NCBI RefSeq assembly: GCF_019097595.1
Contig: NC_080713.1
Location: 4,523,699-4,587,698 of the forward strand
Reading direction: 5' to 3'
DNA length: 64,000 nucleotides
Source of the DNA: Hemibagrus wyckioides
Lineage: Eukaryota > Chordata > Actinopteri > Siluriformes > Bagridae
Shown here: positions 1-10,994 of the stretch, piece by piece
Layout of the letters: each line of letters begins with the position of its first letter
Position numbering within the stretch: position 1 is the first letter of the stretch
Notes under the pieces: model-generated
The model's input: the letters and a program-made list of their open reading frames with translations, nothing else
Databases searched by the model: none
What the model was told of the DNA's origin: nothing
Position numbers and translations under genes: made by a program

Positions 1-48
1 ATGTCCGTCTCGCTCGTGGCCGACAAAGTTTTTGTACCGTTTTTATAA
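1..48 (+). CDS. Possible C-terminal end of a coding exon cut by the window edge (weak)
   Basis: Frame 1 is open from the first base and ends at a TAA at 46-48; the last residues would read VADKVFVPFL. The stop overlaps an AATAAA polyadenylation hexamer at 47-52, and the stretch is CpG-richer than the AT-rich DNA that follows. These three facts together fit the end of a gene entering from the left. Fifteen open codons are easily due to chance, and a hexamer overlapping the stop would be unusually close. I do not recognise the protein. Confidence 0.15.
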   Translation: MSVSLVADKVFVPFL

Positions 49-52
49 TAAA

Positions 53-616
53 GAGAGTTGTGAATGACTATTTTTGATATATTTATAAATGTTGCCTTAT
101 GATCGGTGTTAAGGCTATTGAGTACATCATCACGTTAAAAATTGCACTAAAATTGTATACATTTTTTTCCACCTATAAAAAAATAGCACAAACAATAATG
201 CAGAGTGCACGTCTACTGTCGCAGTCAGATCTAACCAGTTTTATTCACCGAAAACTTCGAAAGAAAACGCAAAGAAAACTGACATTGCTCGTCCTTTCAT
301 GCCTGGCTATTGCTTTAAGTGAATGTCACCATATTTTCCCAGTCACCCCTTGTCATATTTTTCTCATCGATCCCCTGAAAGGAACGGTGATGCCTCGATG
401 TGGCCGAGACGACACGCTGTATGAGAACGGTTGTACAATAAATCATGAATGTTGCAGTTCACCTTTAATATCGTGGTGCGTTTCTGCTTCTCTGATGTCT
501 GTAATAGAGAACATTGGGCCACAGAGGTGCAATAGTACGGACTTTAAATGAATAGAGTTTAGCGGAGGAGGTCTTTTGCGGTTTGTAGTAAGAACGACGT
601 GCTGAAATGTTAAAAA
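53..616. other. No gene seen; AT-rich unique sequence
   Basis: An open frame of about 150 codons at 99-551 has no recognisable domain and a basic, compositionally odd product. I see no splice context or homology cue to support it, and nothing else stands out. Confidence 0.5.
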
Positions 617-643
617 AACAACAACAACAACAACAACAACAAA
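617..643 (+). repeat. (CAA)n microsatellite
   Basis: About nine tandem AAC/CAA triplets followed by an A-rich stretch to about 690. Confidence 0.9.
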
Positions 644-689
644 CCAAAAAAAAAAACAACGAAAATAAAAGAAAAAGAAATGTGCAAAT

Positions 690-1245
690 GTTACAGGAGG
701 ATGTGAGCCTGCAGTGTTGATGGCAGAGTGCAGCCCATTGAGATGCAGAGAGCGGGAGCAGAACGCTTTGATCTGCCTGGCTGTCATGGCTGGAATCCCG
801 CATGCTCTTATCCCACAGTCACAGGGGTGTTGGATGCATGCCTGAGCTACACCATTTCTCTTTCTGAAGGTGTCAGTGCTATGATTAACATGCCATCTAG
901 CTGCGTTTATATTCTTTCAACAGCATATTTTTCAGCGTAGCTTCTGTACTAATTACTGACTGTAATGGTGACAGGATTTTATTAGCAGTATTAGCTGCCT
1001 GGTGTAAACAAGACACCTGGCCCTCTCCTTTTTTTTTTTTTTTTGAGATACATAAAATACATGACATGTTCCGTATCCATTTTGTCTGATTTGTCTTTTC
1101 TTACAGGGTTATTGTTGGCTTTTGTTCAACCAAGAACAACAGCACCTCTAATGGTCATGAGTAGAAATACACCAAATAGTCACCAAATGAAGTCGGAGCT
1201 GGGGCTGAGTTCTTTCTAGCCAAGCTGTGTTAAATGATTTCGTGT
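690..1245. other. No gene seen; unique sequence with a short poly-T
   Basis: A T-run of about 16 at 1029-1044 is the only structured piece. Short frames here carry no recognisable signal. Confidence 0.5.
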
Positions 1246-1440
1246 GTTAAGTTATTTATTTATTTATTTATTTATATTTGATTTGGCTGACCACATCATC
1301 ATCATCATCATCATCATTATCATTATCATTATCATTATAATCAGTGACTGAGAAGGCCACGTGAAATACAATAGTGCATGTAATAAATTCCAATTCAAAT
1401 ATGAACCGTTTGGATTTATTTATTTATTTATTTTTACTGA
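1246..1440 (+). repeat. Cluster of (TTTA)n and (ATC/ATT)n microsatellites
   Basis: TTTA repeats at about 1253-1275, ATC repeats passing into ATT at 1294-1338, and a second TTTA run at about 1415-1433, with unique bases between. Confidence 0.85.
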
Positions 1441-2311
1441 TTTTTAAAGGAAAAACTAAAACTAATAGACGGATCATACACATGACCCAAAGGGACAAAT
1501 AACAGAACAGTATGGTTTTCTTTGTACCGTAATGTAACTGTAGCGTTGAGACCCTTGACTAAAAAATGATCAAACGGATTAAATGTCTATGTGACTTTTT
1601 TTATTATCACCGTAAAGAGACTCTAATGGGATTTTTTTAGCCCTTCCATTCCTGACCAGCTGTCACTGAATATTATTCTCTCTTGCACTGTATTTTTATA
1701 TGACAACCTGTCCAGCTTTCCAGTACTGTATATACCACATTAACTGCTTATATGAATGTTGACACTTGGGGCTTTAAGAATTTGTGAGTTTTTTTAATAT
1801 GTTTTTATCTATTTTACTAAAGGCGATATATATATATATATATATATATTCATAGAAATGATCCAAATAACTAAAACGCACACAAATGTTTCTCTCTTCA
1901 AACTAAATGTTGATATCAAACCCGTTTCTGCTCTCCAGGATGCTCCGAGTGCTTGTTCGTCTTAAGGGCAGCTCAAATTTGATCTTCAACCAGTAAAATT
2001 CTGTGTATGGTTAGGCAACAGAGGGAAAAACACACGTCTAAAACACACTGAAAGCCGACAGTCATTTTACATCAGACTCACAGCCGGATAATTATTTATA
2101 CCGTATAATGCCGCATAATGGAACACAACTGTACTGGTAAAAAGGGTTAACATCCAGTAGCCTTTAAGGAAGAATTTATTTGAAATTTCTTTGGGTTTAG
2201 AGATCATGATCTCAGGTTTGCGTCCACACTAAAGAATTCTTTCTGAATTGATTCATATAACACTTTTGTGCATTCAGGTTCACAAAATAGTAAGCACTAG
2301 GTTAATTTGCT
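1441..2311. other. No gene seen; contains a short (TA)n
   Basis: Unique AT-rich sequence with a TA dinucleotide run at 1826-1849. No open frame with coding character. Confidence 0.5.
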
Positions 2312-2596
2312 GTTTTATTTTATTTTATTTTATTTTATTTTATTTTATTTTATTTTATTTTTAATTTTATTTTATTTTATTTTATTTTATTTTATTTTAT
2401 TTTTAATTTAATTTAATTTAATTTAATTTAATTTAATTTAATTTAATTTAATTTAATTTAATTTAATTTTATTTTATTTTATTTTATTTTATTTTTAATT
2501 TAATTTAATTTAATTTAATTTAATTTTATTTTATTTTATTTTATTTTATTTTATTTTATTTTATTTTATTTAATTTTATTTTATTTTATTATTTTA
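2312..2596 (+). repeat. Alternating (TTTTA)n and (TTTAA)n pentanucleotide array
   Basis: About 285 bp of pentamers arranged in blocks: TTTTA, then TTTAA from about 2402, back to TTTTA from about 2467, TTTAA again, and TTTTA to the end. The block alternation suggests repeated expansion and conversion between two unit types. Confidence 0.93.
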
Positions 2597-3397
2597 CTAG
2601 GGTTAGGGTTAAAAAAAATTATAATTATCATTATTATTTTAAATAATTCCTAATCACCAACACTAAAGAAACAAAGAATATCAATGAGAGCGAATAACTT
2701 CCTACTGAACCACAGTTGATTGAAATCCCAAGAACGGTATTATAAGAGAATTTTGGTTCTCGTACCACAACTCTAGCCTTGAATCTGGAAATCAATGATA
2801 AAATGATCTTTAAAAAGAAAAAGCCCAGCTCTTGGTGTAGGACCTGGATTTCCTGTCCATTTTCTCCGTGTCTGTGATTATCATGACTATCGATAGAGGT
2901 TTATTTATAAGACTGACCTTATCTGAAAGGTTACCCTCGGCTGCCTATATGAGCTGTGTACGAGGCCATGAGCTGATTGTAAATTCATGTTTTGAAAAAA
3001 GGATTGGATTCTTGTGTTATATCTTACCATAATGGATAAATATACAGAGAAGAGATTCTTGCACGCTAGTGGAATTGCAAAAGCCTCTCTGAAATGAGGG
3101 AGTCATCTGAAAACATCGGAGTCATCATATTCTGTATCCTTTCCTGTTTTAGCCCGCTGCTCCCTACCGACCTGCCTGCTGCTAGTAACACAAAGCCCAG
3201 GATCTGAACTGCAAGACAAAATGATTATTTCACGCTCCTGGTGGCCGATTTGCTTCATGTGCCCTAAATAAAGACCTTTTAATCCCTGCTATTACTAAAG
3301 CTCTCTAACAACAAAGCAGCCAATTCTCCTCTAACACACAAACACTAATGTTTCCTTTCCCGCTTTGCTGTTTTATTACTATCTTTAGATTAATTAC
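2597..3397. other. No gene seen; unique sequence
   Basis: Mixed-composition unique DNA. 3120-3400 looks less AT-biased and repeat-free, so it could include conserved non-coding sequence, but nothing here proves function. Confidence 0.45.
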
Positions 3398-3577
3398 AGA
3401 GTTATTATTTTTAAATAAGGTCCATTGGAATTCATTTATCTAAGCTGCCTTCCTGGAAAATGTTCTGTGTTTTAGTTTTTTTGCTCTGATTTCTGTTCTG
3501 TTCTGTTCACCGCAGCACAAAACCCTTCTTATCTACAATTCAGTTTAAAGGGAGACGCCGTGGTGCAGCATGGTGAT
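3398..3577 (+). repeat. Left member of a direct repeat flanking a pentanucleotide array
   Basis: Starts near GTTATT and contains GTCCATTGGAATTCATTT, AACCCTTCTTATC and GACGCCGTGGTGCAGC. The same series recurs, diverged, at 4953-5137, about 1.55 kb away in the same orientation. The array at 3578-4850 lies between them. Confidence 0.85.
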
Positions 3578-4850
3578 AGAGTCTTCTCTTCTCTTCTCTT
3601 CTCTTCTCTTCTCTTTACTTTTCTTTTCCTCTTCTCTTCTCTTCTCTTCTCCTATTTCCTCTTCTCTTTACTTTTCTTTTCCTCTTCTCTTCTCTTCTCT
3701 TCTCTTCTTTTCTTCAATTTCATCATCTCTATACTTCTCTTTACTTCTCTTCTCCTATTTTCTCTTCTCTTCTCCTGTCTTCTCTTCTCTTCTCTTCTTT
3801 TCTTCAATTTCATCATCTCTTCTCTTTACTATTCTTCTCCTATTTTCTCTTCTCTTCTCTTCTCTTCCTCTCTTCTCCTCTTTCCTTTTATCTTCTCTTC
3901 TTCAATTTTGTATTCTCTTCTCTTTTCCTATTTTCTCTGTTCTTCTCTCATTTCCTTTCCTCTTCTCTTCTCTTCTCTTCTCCTATTTCCTCTTCTCTTC
4001 TCTTTACTTTTCTTTTCCTCTTCTCTTCTCTTCTCTTCTCTTCTCTTCTCTTCTCTTCTCTTCTCTTCTTTTCTTCAATTTCATCATCTCTATACTTCTC
4101 TTTACTTCTCTTCTCCTATTTTCTCTTCTCTTCTCCTGTCTTCTCCTCTCTTCTCTTCTTTTCTTCAATTTCATCATCTCTTCTCTTTACTATTCTTCTC
4201 CTATTTTCTCTTCTCTTCTCTTCTCTTCTCTTCTCTTCCTCTCTTCTCCTCTTTCCTTTTATCTTCTCTTCTTCAATTTTGTATTCTCTTCTCTTTTCCT
4301 ATTTTCTCTGTTCTTCTCTCATTTCCTTTCCTCTCCTCTCCTGTCCTCTCCTCTCCTCTCCTCTCCTCTCCTCTCCTCTTCTCTTCTCTTCTCTTCTCTT
4401 CTCTTCTCTTCTCTTCCCCTATTTCCTCTTCTCATTTGCTCTTTTTGTCGTCTCTTCTATTCTCTTCTCACATTTCCTCTTCTTTTCTTTAATTTCGTCA
4501 TCTCTTCTCTTTACTTCTCTTCTTCTATTTCCTCTTCTCTTCTCCTATTTTCTCCCTCTTCTCTTCTCTTTTCTTCTCCTCTCTTTTTTTCTTCAATTTC
4601 ATCATCTCTTTACTTCTCTTCTCCTATTTTCTCTTCTCTACTTCAATTTCATCATCTCTTCTCTTTACTTCTCTTCTCCTATTTTCTCTTCTCTTCTCTC
4701 CTATTTCCTCTTCTCTTTTCTTCTCTTCTCTTTTCTTCTCTTCTCCTATTTCCCCTTTTCTTCTTCTATTTTCTCTTCTTTCATTTCTTCTCTTCTCTTC
4801 TCTTCTCTTCTCTTCTCTTCTCTTCTCTTCTCTTCTCCTCCTTTTCTTTC
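3578..4850 (+). repeat. 1.27-kb polypyrimidine (TCTTC)n array with about 360-bp higher-order duplication
   Basis: The + strand is almost only C and T, mostly TCTTC pentamers with a TCTCC block at about 4330-4378. Interruptions such as TTCAATTTCATCATCTC and TTCAATTTTGTATTC recur with offsets of about 361-371 bp (3721 versus 4082; 3901 versus 4272), so a block of about 360 bp was duplicated. The long Ser/Leu/Phe open frames across it are repeat translations. Confidence 0.95.
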
Positions 4851-4942
4851 CCTTCGGTGAAGTGTGTGGTTTCTTTTGAGCACCTGCCACTCTCAGCACT
4901 CTCTATGTCCACCTCCAGACAAACTGAAGGGACTTAATCCAA
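4851..4942 (+). repeat. Array 3' flank shared with the 11.5-kb array
   Basis: Contains GGTGAAGTGTGTGGTTTCTT, GAGCACCTG, CTCTCAGCAC and CCACCTCCAGACAAACTG. The same order is present at 11559-11654 directly after another pyrimidine array, so array and flank belong to one dispersed unit. Confidence 0.85.
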
Positions 4943-4952
4943 TTATTATTGT

Positions 4953-5137
4953 CCAGTTATTCTTTTCGAATCAGGTCCATTGGAATTCATTTATCTCACC
5001 TTCCTTCCTAGAACATGTTCTAATTTGTAGTTTTTGCTGTGATTTCTTTTGTGCTCTGTTCACGACACACAGCAGCACGAAACCCTTCTTATCCAGAATT
5101 CCGTGTAAAGTGCGACGCCCTGGTGCAGCTTGTTGAT
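4953..5137 (+). repeat. Right member of the direct repeat flanking the array
   Basis: Diverged copy of 3398-3577, with matches from GTCCATTGGAATTCATTTAT through the GACGCC-TGGTGCAGC segment. Differences are substitutions and small indels. Confidence 0.85.
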
Positions 5138-5159
5138 GAAGCATCATGGTTACAAAACA

Positions 5160-5400
5160 GCTCCAGGACTTCTGGATCCTGAGCTGGAGGTCGTGTCAGT
5201 GTGGAGGCGTTCTCCTTGTGTCCATACCGGTTTCCTACAAGTTCTCCGGTTTCCTCCTACATCCTAAAAACATGGCAGTAGGTGGAATGGTGAGTCTAAA
5301 TTAGGAAACTTAGAGTAGGTGTGTGTGCATGGTGCCTTGCAATGTGCTGGTTTAACATCCTGCAACCTTGTGCTCAGTATTCCATGGATAGATTTGATCC
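5160..5400 (+). mobile_element. Degenerate SINE-like interspersed repeat fragment
   Basis: Contains the motif series GGTTTCCTCCTACATCC, AAAAACATGG, GGTGGAATGGTGAGTCTAAA, TGTGTGCATGGTGCC and GTATTCCATGGATAG. I know a similar order from a very common teleost interspersed repeat, usually classed as SINE or SINE-like. Family assignment is from memory. Confidence 0.6.
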
Positions 5401-5632
5401 TGAAGATCATCTGGTAATATAAAATTAGACTTAAAAATGACATATATAGTATAGATATTACATACACAGCTTTTTTTTTAAAAAAAAAGTAATATTTATA
5501 GCATGTATTCTCTTAAACTGTGATAATAAATATCAAATTCAACAAATACACAATAATTGCATTGTTTTGCACATTTATAACATAGCAAATTTGAAGAAGA
5601 CTTAAGCTCCGCCCACTTTTAGCTCTGAAAAG

Positions 5633-5672
<40 letters not shown>
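5633..5672 (+). repeat. (TA)n microsatellite
   Basis: About 20 TA units following a GCTCCGCCCACTTTT stretch. Confidence 0.9.
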
Positions 5673-5676
<4 letters not shown>

Positions 5677-5745
5677 AGTTTATGGGTCACTAATGCAAAC
5701 ATATCAAGTTCCTTCATAATCCTCATCTTTGAACCCGTTTCCGTA
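5673..5745 (+). repeat. Short dispersed repeat, copy 1
   Basis: TCAGTTTATGGGTCA, TAATGCAAACATATC and GTTCCTT appear in the same order at 6770-6845. Unclassified. Confidence 0.7.
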
Positions 5746-6133
5746 ATAATCATTTAATTTCTATATTCAGAAATTCAAACTTTTTGACCTGCATTGATTA
5801 CAATATGATTTGATTATGATGTTTTTTCCCCGGTGATTAATGTTTGATTTTATACATAAAAATGGCAATAAATATATGGTTTGTTTTGTTTTTTTGGACA
5901 AAATATACCTTTCTATAAATGTCTTTATCTTGAGAGAGCCTTCACAGTGACATTTTATGAATTTTATGAATATTTAATTAGATAAATCCACCTTTTTATA
6001 TATAAAATAAAACATAATTATTAAAATAAAATAAAATAAAATGTTGCAGTAAACAATAACAACAACAACAAAAACATCTCATATGAATATCTGCAATCAA
6101 ATATTCAAGATTGATTTGTTCTCGATTTTTTAA

Positions 6134-6190
6134 TTATATATATATATATATGTATGTATATATATACACATATTTATATATTGTAGATAT
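6134..6190 (+). repeat. (TA)n-rich microsatellite
   Basis: Interrupted TA/TG dinucleotides. Confidence 0.8.
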
Positions 6191-6393
6191 ACTTTTCCCT
6201 GTTCCCTGTAGGGTCTTGCCTTAAATGACTCAGTGCTATTCAGATCACTAAGCAGTACTGAGGATGCACTGAAGCATGGCCAGGAGGTTAGAGGCGGTGA
6301 TTTGAGATGCTCCTGGCTCTTTCTTTTTTGGAGGAACAGGCACACGCTGCAGTGTTACATCACTCAGTCAGCCAGGGTTTTAAAGCTGGAGAT

Positions 6394-6395
<2 letters not shown>

Positions 6396-6426
<31 letters not shown>

Positions 6427-6434
6427 CTTCTTCT
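6396..6434 (+). repeat. (TTC)n microsatellite
   Basis: About 13 TTC units. Frames crossing it give poly-Phe or poly-Leu and are not supported as genes. Confidence 0.9.
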
Positions 6435-6769
6435 TGTTCTTCCCTGCAGTTTGGTTGTACAGCCGTATGCTCCAGTGTTCTGCTGTGGAACGGGTCTGAG
6501 GAAAGCGAAATTTACCATTCCAGATGTGTTTCCATTTTACAGCGCGAGATACGTTCTATATTCAGTTCATGACAATTAAAAACTAAGCACGAGAACAGAT
6601 GTACAAAAGGTTTTTTGTTTGATTTTTTGAGTTATTATGTCAGTGTTGTTTCTCCCCTGAACGCTGCTAGCCAAGCTGTACAGCACTTTTTTTTTTTTTA
6701 CTTCCTTTTCAGTTTCTCTTTGTTCTTTATTTACCTACCCATGCACTTTTTTTCTTCTTCTGATGTATA

Positions 6770-6845
6770 TGTCAGTTTATGGGTCATTAATGCAAACATA
6801 TCGGGTTCCTTTGTAATCCTCCATAATCTTCAAACCAGTCCTGTC
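6770..6845 (+). repeat. Short dispersed repeat, copy 2
   Basis: Matches 5673-5745 in the same orientation with a few substitutions. Confidence 0.7.
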
Positions 6846-7059
6846 TCCGAACTTGTTTTGTCACTTCCTGTTTTCCTCATTATCTGTTGTTATTGTTGTT
6901 AAAGTTCTTGTTTTATGTATCTGTTTAAACCCTCGTCCAAATTGTGTAGGTTCATCTATGTACATCATATTTGGAGCCTTATTTCCCATCTCAGCCTGTT
7001 ATACTCTGCTGTTTTGACCAGAGCCTTGGAGTCGGGATAGATATTGCCCATCAGTACTT

Positions 7060-7235
7060 GTGCCCCTACGACCCTGCCTCTGTCTCCCTGAGGTCTATGT
7101 GACACGTAGCATGGAGGCACAGTGTTGCTGCTTCATAACTCCATGATGCTGGGTGTAATTCTGAGCTCCTGTTTGTGAGGAGTTTCTCCACAATCTATGT
7201 GTCCTTCAGGTTTCTCCCAAAAACATCTCAATGCT
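7060..7235 (+). mobile_element. Highly diverged SINE-like repeat fragment
   Basis: GGTTTCTCCCAAAAACATCT and the preceding GCATGGAGGCACAGTG order resemble the family seen at 5160-5400, but decay is strong. Confidence 0.4.
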
Positions 7236-7560
7236 TTTTACATTTCTGGCATGTCCTTATCCAGAGCGATGTATAAAAGTCTCTATCAATGAATACATGA
7301 ACACTGGTTCAATAGGTCACAGACTTAGGATACCATCAACCTAAAAACTGAGGGAAAGTAAGAGTTAGTTTAAGTGTCTCGGGAAGAGGTAGGTCTTCAT
7401 CCATCGTTTGAAGATGGTCAGTTTGGACATCTGTTTCATCACCTCAGTGCTAGAACAGAAAAGAGACTAGATGTATACCTACCTCTTACCCTGAGAGATG
7501 GATGGAGCAGCTGAGCAGTGTTACTAGATCAGAGGGAGCGTAGTGAGGTGTGAGGGGTAC
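7236..7560 (+). mobile_element. Old teleost interspersed repeat (unclassified)
   Basis: Contains CCTTATCCAGAGCGATGTA, GAAGAGGTAGGTCTTCA, GTTTGAAGATGGTCAG, CTACCTCTTACCCTGAGAG and GGAGCAGCTGAGCAGTG. This order matches a repeat I recall as abundant in catfish-type genomes. No coding potential is preserved. Confidence 0.55.
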
Positions 7561-7569
7561 TCAATACTT

Positions 7570-7730
7570 GCAGTAAATTTCCCCTAGGTGTCTACGTCTG
7601 GGTTCATGACCTGGTGTCCAATCCATTGTGTCTCCCCACCTTTAAGCGTTGTTTTCCTGAGACATACTCGAAATCTACCAATGCTGACCAGGATAAAACC
7701 TTACCAGAAGAATATGTGTATATATATATA
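7570..7730 (+). mobile_element. SINE-like tail fragment
   Basis: CCCTAGGTGTCTACG, GGTGTCCAATCCA and CTGACCAGGATAAAACC match the 3' part of the family at 5160-5400. It ends in a short TA run at about 7717-7731. Confidence 0.5.
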
Positions 7731-7734
7731 TAGT

Positions 7735-8119
7735 TTATTTTATTCATATCATCGGTTATTATATGTTTTTTTCATTCATAATTATTCAGTCATGTAATAC
7801 ACACCATGCACGTTTTCTGAAATTAAGACTAGCGTGATTCTTGAACACAGTCGGTGAAATTAAATTTGGGCTGAAGTATTAAAAATAAATAAGAGAGATT
7901 TGGAGCGTAATGAGCGGAAGAGAAGAGAAGAGCTGTGATGAGAAACAGATGAAATTAGTGTTTAACTGAAAAACAGCTGCTCAGACTCCATACACTGGGT
8001 ATAAGGAAGATAAACAAGTGTGGAAGTGGATTTGGTTTCATTCACAGTGGAGTGTATTAGTGTGGTTTCATCCAGATTACACCATTCTCTCCACTATCTA
8101 ATACACAATGTGGAAAAGC
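7735..8119. other. No gene seen; lead-in to the large pyrimidine array
   Basis: AT-rich unique sequence with no recognisable feature. Confidence 0.5.
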
Positions 8120-10088
8120 TTCAGGTTTATTTCTTTTCTTTTCTTTTCTTTTCTTGTTCCTTTTCTCTTCTCTCATTTCCACTTTTCTTGTCTTCTCCTC
8201 CCTTTTTCTCTTCTCTTCTCTTCTCTTCTCTTCTCTTCTCTTCTCTTCTCTTCTCTTCTCCCTTTTTCTCTTCTCTTCTCCTCCTCCTCCTCCTTCTTCT
8301 TCTCTCGTTCCTTTTTTCTTCTCCTTTCTTCTCTTCTTCTTCTTCTTCTTCTTCTTCTTCTTCTTCTCCTTTCATTCCTCTATTCTTCTCCTTCTCTTCT
8401 CCCTTTTTCTCTTTCTTCTTTTTCTCTTGTTCCTCTTTTCTTCTCCTTTCTTCTCTTCTCTTTTCCCCTTTTCTCTTCTTCTTCTTCTTCTTCTTTTTCA
8501 TTACTCTTTTCTTCTCCTTTCTTCTTCTTCTTCTCCTTTCATTCCTCTATTCTTCTCCTTCTCTTCTCTTCTCTTCTCTTCTCCCTTTTTCTCTTTCTTC
8601 TTCTTCTCTCGTTCCTATTTTCTTCTCCTTTCTTCTCTTCTCTTCTCCTCTTTTCTCTTCTTCTTCTTCTTCTTCTTCTTCTTCTTCTTCTTCTTCTTCT
8701 CCTACTTTCATTCCTCTATTCTTCTCCTTCTCTTCTCTTCTCCCTCTTTCTCTTTCTTCTTCTTCTTTCGTTCTTCTTTTCTTCTCATTTCTTCCTTTCT
8801 TCTCTTCTCCTCTTCTCTTCTCCCCTTTTCTCTTCTTCTTCTTCTCCTTTCATTCTTCTATTCTTCTCCTTCTCTTCTCTTCTCCCCTTTTCTCTTCTTC
8901 TTCTCCTTCTTCTTTCATTACTCTTTTCTTCTCTTCTATTCTCTTCCCTTCTATTTCCTCTTCTCTTCTCTTCTCTTCTCCTTCTCTATTCTATTATTTT
9001 TCTACTCCCTCTATTCTGTCTCCATCTATCCTTTCTCTTTTCATTTCTTCCTTTATTCTCTTCTTTCTTTCTTTCCTCTCTTCTTCCTTTCTTCTCCCTT
9101 TCTTTTTCTCCCACTCTTCTCTTCTCTTCTTTCTTTCCTCTCTTCTTCCTTTCTTCTCCCTTTCTTTTTCTTCCACTCTTCTCTTCTCCTTTCTTCTCTT
9201 CTCTTCTCTTCTCTTCTCTTCTCTTCTCCTCTCTTCTCTTCTCTTCTCCTTTCTTCTCTTCTCCTTTCTTCTCTTCTCTTCTCTTCTCTTCTCTTCTCCT
9301 TTCTTCTCTTCTCTTCTCTTCTCTTCTCTTCTCTTCTCTTCTCTTCTCTTCTCTTCTCCTTCTCTATTCTATTATTTTTCTACTCCCTCTATTCTGTCTC
9401 CATCTATCCTTTCTCTTTTCATTTCTTCCTTTATTCTCTTCTTTCTTTCCTCTCTTCTTCCTTTCTTCTCCCTTTCTTTTTCTTCCACTCTTCTCTTCTC
9501 TTCTTTCCTCTCTTCTTCCTTTCTTTTTCTTCCACTCTTCTCTTCTCCTTTCTTCTCTTCTCTTCTCTTCTCCTTTCCTCTCTTCTCTTCTCTTCTCCTT
9601 TCTTCTCATCTCTTCTCTTCTCCTTTCCTCTCTTCTCTTCTCTTCTCTTCTCCTCTCTTCTCTTCTCTTCTCCTTTCTTCTCTTCTCCTTTCTTCTCTTC
9701 TCTTCTCTTCTCTTCTCTTCTCTTCTCTTCTCTTCTCTTCTCCTTCTCTATTCTATTATTTTTCTACTCCCTCTATTCTGTCTCCATCTATCCTTTCTCT
9801 TTTCATTTCTTCCTTTATTCTCTTCTTTCTTTCCTCTCTTCTTCCTTTCTTCTCCCTTTCTTTTTCTTCCACTCTTCTCTTCTCTTCTCTTCTCCTTTCT
9901 TCTCTTCTCTTCTCTTCTCTTCTCTTCTCTTCTCTTCTCTTCTCCTTCCCTCTCCTCTCTTCTCTTCTCTTCTCTTCTCTTCTCTTCTCTTCTCCTTTCC
10001 TCTCTTCTCTTCTCTTCTCCTTTCCTCTCTTCTCTTCTCTTCTCCTCTTCTCTTCTCTTCTCTTCTCTTCTCTTCTCTTCTCTTCTCA
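8120..10088 (+). repeat. 2-kb polypyrimidine array with about 380-bp higher-order units
   Basis: Nearly pure C/T on the + strand, mixing TCTTC pentamers and TTC triplets. A distinctive interruption, TCTCTATTCTATTATTTTTC followed by CCCTCTATTCTGTCTCCATC, occurs at 8983, 9361 and 9745 (spacings 378 and 384), so the right half is three tandem higher-order units. Overlapping open frames of 600-700 codons on + and Glu/Arg/Lys-rich frames on - are artefacts of stop-free repeats. Confidence 0.95.
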
Positions 10089-10382
10089 GCAAGCTAGTCA
10101 TGCACAGACGTTGCAATTCCAATCTTGCTGTTTCTGATTTGCTCAGCAGTTTGTACATTATGCCATTATGATGCCATTATTTGTCTAGAACTGCGTGTGT
10201 GTGTGCGATTTCTCTTCAAGTTGACCGTGTAAAGATTTATCGACACTGTTGGTGAAAAGCATTTTTTTTGTTTTGTTTTCTTTTCTTTTTAACCCTTTTT
10301 TTAACAGGACACTGCTGTTCCATTACGCCGACAGAATGGAAATAGACTCAGGGGACATTTTTATCACATCAGTATGAACAAA
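10089..10382. other. No gene seen
   Basis: Unique sequence; short TG and T-rich runs only. Confidence 0.5.
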
Positions 10383-10732
10383 TGAATGATTTTATCGCCC
10401 TGAGTCTGATATAAAATGAGTCAGGACTCTGTTGGCTTTCAGTGTGTTTTAGACGCGTGTTCTTCCCTCTGTTGGAGAACCTTACACCATCACATCTGAG
10501 CTGCTTCTTGGATGAACAAGCACTTGGAGCATCTCAGAGAGCAGAAATGGGATTGATATCAACATTTACTTTAAAGATAGAAACATTTGCCTGGCATAAA
10601 ATGAACCATTTTTATTTTTTGGAACTTTTCTACGAATATATTGCCCCTAGTAGGCTAGGGCTAAACAATAAACACTACAAAGTCCTGAGCGTCTACTTTC
10701 ATGAGATTCATATTAACCTCCACTATGGAGTC
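10383..10732 (+). repeat. Unclassified roughly 350-bp dispersed repeat, copy A
   Basis: Contains GAGTCTGATATAAA, TGTTGGCTTTCAGTGTGTTT, GAGCATCTCAGAGAGCAGAA, TTGATATCAACATTTACTTT, AAATGAACC and AACCTCCACT in this order. The same series recurs at 63144-63500 in the same orientation. I see no terminal inverted repeats, tRNA-like promoter or coding frame. It could be a decayed DNA transposon or the remains of a segmental duplication. Confidence 0.8.
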
Positions 10733-10994
10733 GAACATGAGAAAGACACTCAATATGAATGTCATGATAATACTGAACATAGACAGAAGAAAACAGGAGC
10801 GAATTCATTTTAATGGCCTCTGGGGAAGAGAGTGAATTTGTAGTTGTGTTTCTGTAGAAATCACCTCAGTGTTAAAAAGCTGTGATTCAGTCGTGTTCTT
10901 ATATAAGCAGCAGTGCTGACTTTCTATCATCCTCATATTTCTAACCAGGGCTTGGAGTGCAAGCAGGATACTGCTGAGAATCTGCCATATACTA
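10733..10994. other. No gene seen
   Basis: Unique sequence leading to an array. AGGGCTTGGAGTGCAAGC at about 10947 resembles the left flank of the array at 14 kb. Confidence 0.5.

Noticed and set aside
2601..2616. AGGGTTAGGGTTA as interstitial telomere repeat
   Set aside because: Only two copies; within chance in this composition.
3560..4937. Open frames of 310-455 codons rich in Ser, Leu and Phe
   Set aside because: Translations of a stop-free C/T pentamer array; several frames are open at once and there is no non-repeat domain.
8020..10171. Three overlapping + frames of 647-705 codons and minus Glu/Arg/Lys-rich frames
   Set aside because: Same artefact in the 2-kb pyrimidine tract.
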